Assembly: GCA_047628385.1 (NCBI GenBank)
Contig: JBLHVH010000149.1
Coordinates: 1-8,518 of the forward strand
Length of the DNA: 8,518 nucleotides
Reading direction: 5' to 3'
Source: PZPK01 sp047628385
Lineage (GTDB): Bacteria > Pseudomonadota > Gammaproteobacteria > Pseudomonadales > Oleiphilaceae
Both the position numbers and the translations under genes were made by a program. The number at the start of each line of letters is the position of its first letter. The first letter of the stretch is position 1. Shown here piece after piece: positions 5,612 to 8,518 of the stretch. The notes beneath the pieces are model-generated. The model was given only the letters and a program-made list of their open reading frames with translations. It was not told where the DNA came from and did no database searches.

Positions 5612-7444
5612 ATGTCTACACAAGTTGGACTAATTTCATCCCTGCAAGGTACGGCCACCGCTATAAAAAGCTCGGGTGAAATATTAACACTCACTCTTGA
5701 CAGCCCAGTATTTGAAGGCGACCAGATTGCTGTAAACGGACAAGATGCAAAAGCCATCATCACGACACCTGAAAACCAAACAATTGTTATTACTGAAGGG
5801 ACGTCAACGACACTCAAGCAGTCAGCACTAGAACAAGTTGAACAATTACAGGCTGAAATCTTAAGTGATGAAAATTATGACTTCAGCCAACTTGAAGGCA
5901 CTGCTGCGGGCCCTCAGGAGCAATCAAACTTTACCAGCCCGATTATTGTTGAGCCGTCTGATAACAGCATTGAATATCACAGTAATACCAGCACCTCAAC
6001 CAATACAAACCAACGTTATTCAGACGTAAGTGAAACCGTATCACCTGACAACCTGGATAATGAAAACAACTTAGTTGAGCCATCATCATCGGTCATTGGG
6101 CAAAGTTTTGCTAACGTTACAGAAGACTTCCAAACGGTGCTTCAAGGTCAAATTAATACCAGCACCTCTTTTACTGCTAATACGCAAAACACCAATTTTG
6201 GTGAAATCAATTATGACGCACAAGGTAACTGGCAATACACCCTAAATAATCAACTCACTAACATCCAAGAACTAGGCGCAGGCGACACCCTAACTGAAAA
6301 CATAAGCCTAACAGCAGACAACGGTAGTGAATTTTTAGTCGATATCACGATCAATGGTAGTAATGATCATGCAAGTATCAGCGGAACTACGAGCGAGACA
6401 ATAACGGCAGAGTCAAGAAATAATACAAACGACAAAACTGTAGAAGTAAGTGGTCGCCTCAACATTACAGACATCGACGCCGAGGAAGCCGAGTTTGTTG
6501 CCCAAGACCAAATCAATACAACATACGGCACAGCAGAAGTTAACACCGAAGGAGAATGGCGCTACCTATTAGATAATGACTTAAACGCAATACAAAGCCT
6601 TACGGATGATAGCCAATTAATAGATTTTTTTACGGTACAATCGCTTGATGGTACGAATGAGACAATTCAAATCACCATTCAAGGTACTAACGACACCCCA
6701 TTACTAAATGGCACAAACCAAGCAGCACTAAATCTCGATACAACGGATACAGTAAGCGGACAATTAGGTATTAATGACCCAGATTTTGGCGAGTCTCATT
6801 TTCAAGCGGAAACTAATATCGCAGGAAACTTTGGCACAGGCAGCATTGCAGAAAACGGTCATTGGACTTATCAGGTCGATACAAATCATCCAGATATTGG
6901 CAATTTAGATTCAAACACGCTTTTGCATGATACCTTCGTGATAGCTACGGCCGATGGCACAGAACAAACAATCATTATTCCGATTAGCAACACACCTCAA
7001 ATAGTATCAATAGCCAACACCAATGACCATTCGAGCGAAACACAGACCATTATTGAGCTAGGCGACAACGAGGGTGTTTTACCACTAAACACCAACGTGG
7101 AAAGCGGTGGTAGTTCAGACCTTTACATTTGGAACGCGAGCAACGACGAATCCAACACCGCCCTGAATACAGATAACATTGCACAATTTACCTTAGGTTC
7201 TAACGGTGACACGCTTCAGCTAAATGATTTACTGCTTGAGACACAAACAGAAGATCAACTCGATCAGTTCTTACATTTTAGCTATGACGGACAAGACACA
7301 ACAATCGAAATAAACGCCAATCAAGGTAACGTTGATCATCATTTTTTAGTGTTGAATAATATGGATTTAACTACGATAGGTAATGATGGCGAAATAATTC
7401 AACAGCTCATTCAGCAAGGAAATTTAGATATTGCAGGTTTGTAA
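5612..7444 (+). CDS. Compact LapA-type surface adhesin: retention module, VCBS repeats, type I secretion signal
   Basis: This is a predicted exported surface or biofilm protein, 610 aa from the ATG at 5612 (616 if the ATG at 5594 is used). From 5612 numbering, residues 2-70 resemble the LapA/BpfA retention module (VGLISSLQGTATAI, VFEGDQIAVNGQDAKAII, QTIVITEGTSTTL). A helix-like stretch, VEQLQAEILSDENYDFSQLEG, leads to TAAG at residues 97-100, the dialanine motif cut by LapG proteases. An S/T/N-rich linker follows. Three diverged VCBS-type repeats lie at about 161-258, 274-367 and 379-462, each with a G.W.Y core, the second having the canonical LNITDIDAEEAEFVAQ and GTNDTP. Residues 500-610 match the type I secretion target domain of VCA0849 type (SDLYIWNA, DTLQLNDLL, FLHFSYDGQDTTIEI, FLVLNNMDLTTIG, IIQQLIQQGNL). 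There is no Sec signal and no cysteine, and the protein is acidic. It lies convergent to a TolC/LapE-like gene. Relatives are usually thousands of residues long. Confidence 0.85.
   Translation: MSTQVGLISSLQGTATAIKSSGEILTLTLDSPVFEGDQIAVNGQDAKAIITTPENQTIVITEGTSTTLKQSALEQVEQLQAEILSDENYDFSQLEGTAAGPQEQSNFTSPIIVEPSDNSIEYHSNTSTSTNTNQRYSDVSETVSPDNLDNENNLVEPSSSVIGQSFANVTEDFQTVLQGQINTSTSFTANTQNTNFGEINYDAQGNWQYTLNNQLTNIQELGAGDTLTENISLTADNGSEFLVDITINGSNDHASISGTTSETITAESRNNTNDKTVEVSGRLNITDIDAEEAEFVAQDQINTTYGTAEVNTEGEWRYLLDNDLNAIQSLTDDSQLIDFFTVQSLDGTNETIQITIQGTNDTPLLNGTNQAALNLDTTDTVSGQLGINDPDFGESHFQAETNIAGNFGTGSIAENGHWTYQVDTNHPDIGNLDSNTLLHDTFVIATADGTEQTIIIPISNTPQIVSIANTNDHSSETQTIIELGDNEGVLPLNTNVESGGSSDLYIWNASNDESNTALNTDNIAQFTLGSNGDTLQLNDLLLETQTEDQLDQFLHFSYDGQDTTIEINANQGNVDHHFLVLNNMDLTTIGNDGEIIQQLIQQGNLDIAGL
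5900..5911 (+). other. TAAG codons: predicted LapG-type cleavage site
   Basis: These four codons encode Thr-Ala-Ala-Gly at residues 97-100, just after the retention module. LapG-family periplasmic cysteine proteases cut LapA-type adhesins between the two alanines of TAAG or PAAG at about residue 108, so position and motif both agree. Cleavage in this organism is inferred. Confidence 0.6.
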
Positions 7445-7458
7445 AAGCAATTTAAAAT

Positions 7459-7818
7459 CTAAAGCGTCTCATCATCTGAAATTATTGTATGCCCCGATAA
7501 ATTTAATTCAGAGCGTAGTTTTTCACGCGAGATTAGTTTTTCCTGCACTATTTCAGGCAGCTCGGTAAATAATATAACATTTTTTTTGACCAGCAAATGC
7601 ACTAAGTCTTCAGTGACACGCGCTATTTCGGCATCTGAATCTTGAAGCGCTACGCGTACATTTTCTTCACTATCATAATGATCATCCATAACGTCTCCCT
7701 GCCCCATAAATGCGCTGATATCGGGATGGTTTAAAGGTAGAAACTCTTCAGATTCGGCGACAGCATCTTTGAATATAGCACTAACACTCCCATCTGCTTG
7801 GCGAATAACATACGGCAT
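7459..7818 (-). CDS. Small acidic conserved protein of unknown function next to the TolC-like gene
   Basis: The function is not known. The 119-aa product starts MPYVIRQADGSVSAIF, a likely beta-hairpin, followed by LPLNHPDISAFMGQ and an acidic stretch around 41-63. Then comes a helical core at about 62-105 (DAEIARVTEDLVHLLVKKNVILFTELPEIVQEKLISREKLRSEL) and an acidic tail (SDDETL). No signal peptide or membrane segment is seen, so it is probably cytoplasmic. The core resembles a small gammaproteobacterial family that I recall being labelled 'tryptophan synthase subunit beta-like'. Nothing here resembles the PLP enzyme, and that label should not be read as a function. AAGGAG lies 7 nt before the ATG. 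The gene begins 14 bp after the stop of the TolC-like gene, so the two are probably co-transcribed. Its 3' end faces the adhesin gene with only 14 bp between the stop codons. A role linked to type I secretion is inference from context only. Confidence 0.8.
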   Translation of the reverse strand: MPYVIRQADGSVSAIFKDAVAESEEFLPLNHPDISAFMGQGDVMDDHYDSEENVRVALQDSDAEIARVTEDLVHLLVKKNVILFTELPEIVQEKLISREKLRSELNLSGHTIISDDETL

Positions 7819-7832
7819 ACCTATACTCCTTT

Positions 7833-8518
7833 CTAACTGCCACTTACATGAATAGACATTGACTCAAGCAGATTCCCGTTCAAGTTTAGCATTTGATATT
7901 TTGACACATATAAATCTTTTCGCGCCGCAATAAGCTGCAACCGAGCTTTCAATAATTCATTTTCTGCATCAAGTAAATCAATCAAACTTCTTTGGCCTAT
8001 CGTAAACTGTTTATCATAAGCAACGCGTGTTAACTGTGATAGCTCGACATAATCCTCTAAAAACCCTACTCGTTCCTCACTAGACTGATACGTAAACCAA
8101 GCATGCTCAGCGTCACGACGAACAATTCGTCGTGTATCCTCTAATTCATACCCTGCACGCTGTTGTAGAATAACTGCCTGTGCCTTACCCGCTTTATTCG
8201 CACCACCATTAAAAAGGTCATATCGAAGCCTGAGCATGAGGTACACATCGTTATTTTTACCTTCAACGCCGTCTAAGTCATCATTCCAGCTTATACCAGA
8301 CTCAAAATACAAGGTCGGAAAATCAGTATTTTCTGCCGCTTTTGCTAACGCTAATGCTGATTTAGCTTGCTTTTTTTGCGATAAAACCAAAAAATTGAAC
8401 TGCACGACATCCTCAACGAATCCGGCACGCGTTGTTGGTAAGTCAAAACGCTTATTTTGAAAAATAAGTTCGCTCCCCGCCTCTGAACCAACCGAACGAT
8501 AATAATCAGCACTCGCCT
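7833..8518 (-). CDS. TolC/LapE-family outer-membrane protein of a type I secretion system, C-terminal part
   Basis: This is the last 227 residues of an outer-membrane efflux protein; the N-terminal half, including any signal peptide, lies beyond the right edge. TolC-family trimers form the outer-membrane and periplasmic channel for type I secretion. The visible part shows the second half of the TolC fold: LYFESGISWNDDLDGVEGKNNDVYLMLRLRYDLFNGG, a strand region typical of the AggA/LapE branch, then long helices ending in the signature AYDKQFTIGQRSLIDLLDAENELLKARLQL and KYQMLNLNGNLLESM. The frame is open to the window edge; the GTG at 8403-8405 is an internal valine, not a start. Codons before it read RSVGSEAGSELIFQNKRFDLPTTRAGFVDEV, in line with the inter-repeat region of such proteins. 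It precedes the 119-aa gene in a likely operon and is convergent to the LapA-like gene, whose export channel it probably is. Confidence 0.9.
   Translation of the reverse strand, partial: ASADYYRSVGSEAGSELIFQNKRFDLPTTRAGFVEDVVQFNFLVLSQKKQAKSALALAKAAENTDFPTLYFESGISWNDDLDGVEGKNNDVYLMLRLRYDLFNGGANKAGKAQAVILQQRAGYELEDTRRIVRRDAEHAWFTYQSSEERVGFLEDYVELSQLTRVAYDKQFTIGQRSLIDLLDAENELLKARLQLIAARKDLYVSKYQMLNLNGNLLESMSIHVSGS

Noticed and set aside
7459..7818. Naming the 119-aa protein tryptophan synthase beta-like
   Set aside because: It is far too short, lacks the PLP-binding lysine context and has no trp genes nearby; the label is considered a database artefact.
8403..8405. GTG as the start of a 190-aa protein
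   Set aside because: The frame stays open to the window edge with TolC-like sequence before it, so this codon is an internal valine.
1..8518. CRISPR arrays, tRNA or rRNA genes, insertion sequences
   Set aside because: I looked for regularly spaced direct repeats, cloverleaf arms, transposase frames and terminal inverted repeats with target duplications, and saw none.

Overview
The window comes from an AT-rich gammaproteobacterium, probably marine or aquatic. The evidence is an outer-membrane general porin, a type I-beta glutamine synthetase with the adenylylation tyrosine, TypA and Dtd proteins very close to the Escherichia coli forms, and the divergent typA/glnA pair known from many Gammaproteobacteria. 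The genus cannot be fixed from sequence alone.

Left part (1-3966): three genes on the minus strand. A porin runs off the left edge (start at 638) behind a 466-bp AT-rich spacer holding a candidate promoter, palindromes and a weak Fur-box-like match. Next come dtd (start 1542) and typA (GTG start 3549), separated by a strong hairpin terminator at 1641-1684 and a candidate dtd promoter. The 417-bp typA-glnA spacer is the regulatory hub. It holds a typA promoter with a perfect TATAAT, a leader hairpin just before the typA start, a strong sigma-54 -24/-12 element, a cluster of NtrC-like GCAC/GTGC half-sites, an IHF-like site, a sigma-70 promoter and a weaker second sigma-54-like element.

Middle (3967-5420): glnA on the plus strand, full length, closed by a clear intrinsic terminator.

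Right part (5421-8518): a cell-surface and secretion locus. On the plus strand is a compact (about 610 aa) LapA-type protein. It has an N-terminal retention module, a TAAG motif of the kind cut by LapG proteases, three diverged VCBS-type repeats and a C-terminal type I secretion target domain, but no recognisable RTX nonapeptides. Convergent to it on the minus strand are a TolC/LapE-type outer-membrane secretion protein (its N-terminal part lies beyond the right edge) and, 14 bp after it, a 119-aa acidic protein of unknown function. Inferred model: the TolC-like pore exports the adhesin, the retention module holds it in the pore, and a LapG-like protease could release it. The ABC transporter, membrane-fusion protein and LapD/LapG regulators are not in the window.

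The most unusual item is the miniature, LapG-cleavable surface protein. The second is the crowded typA-glnA control region.
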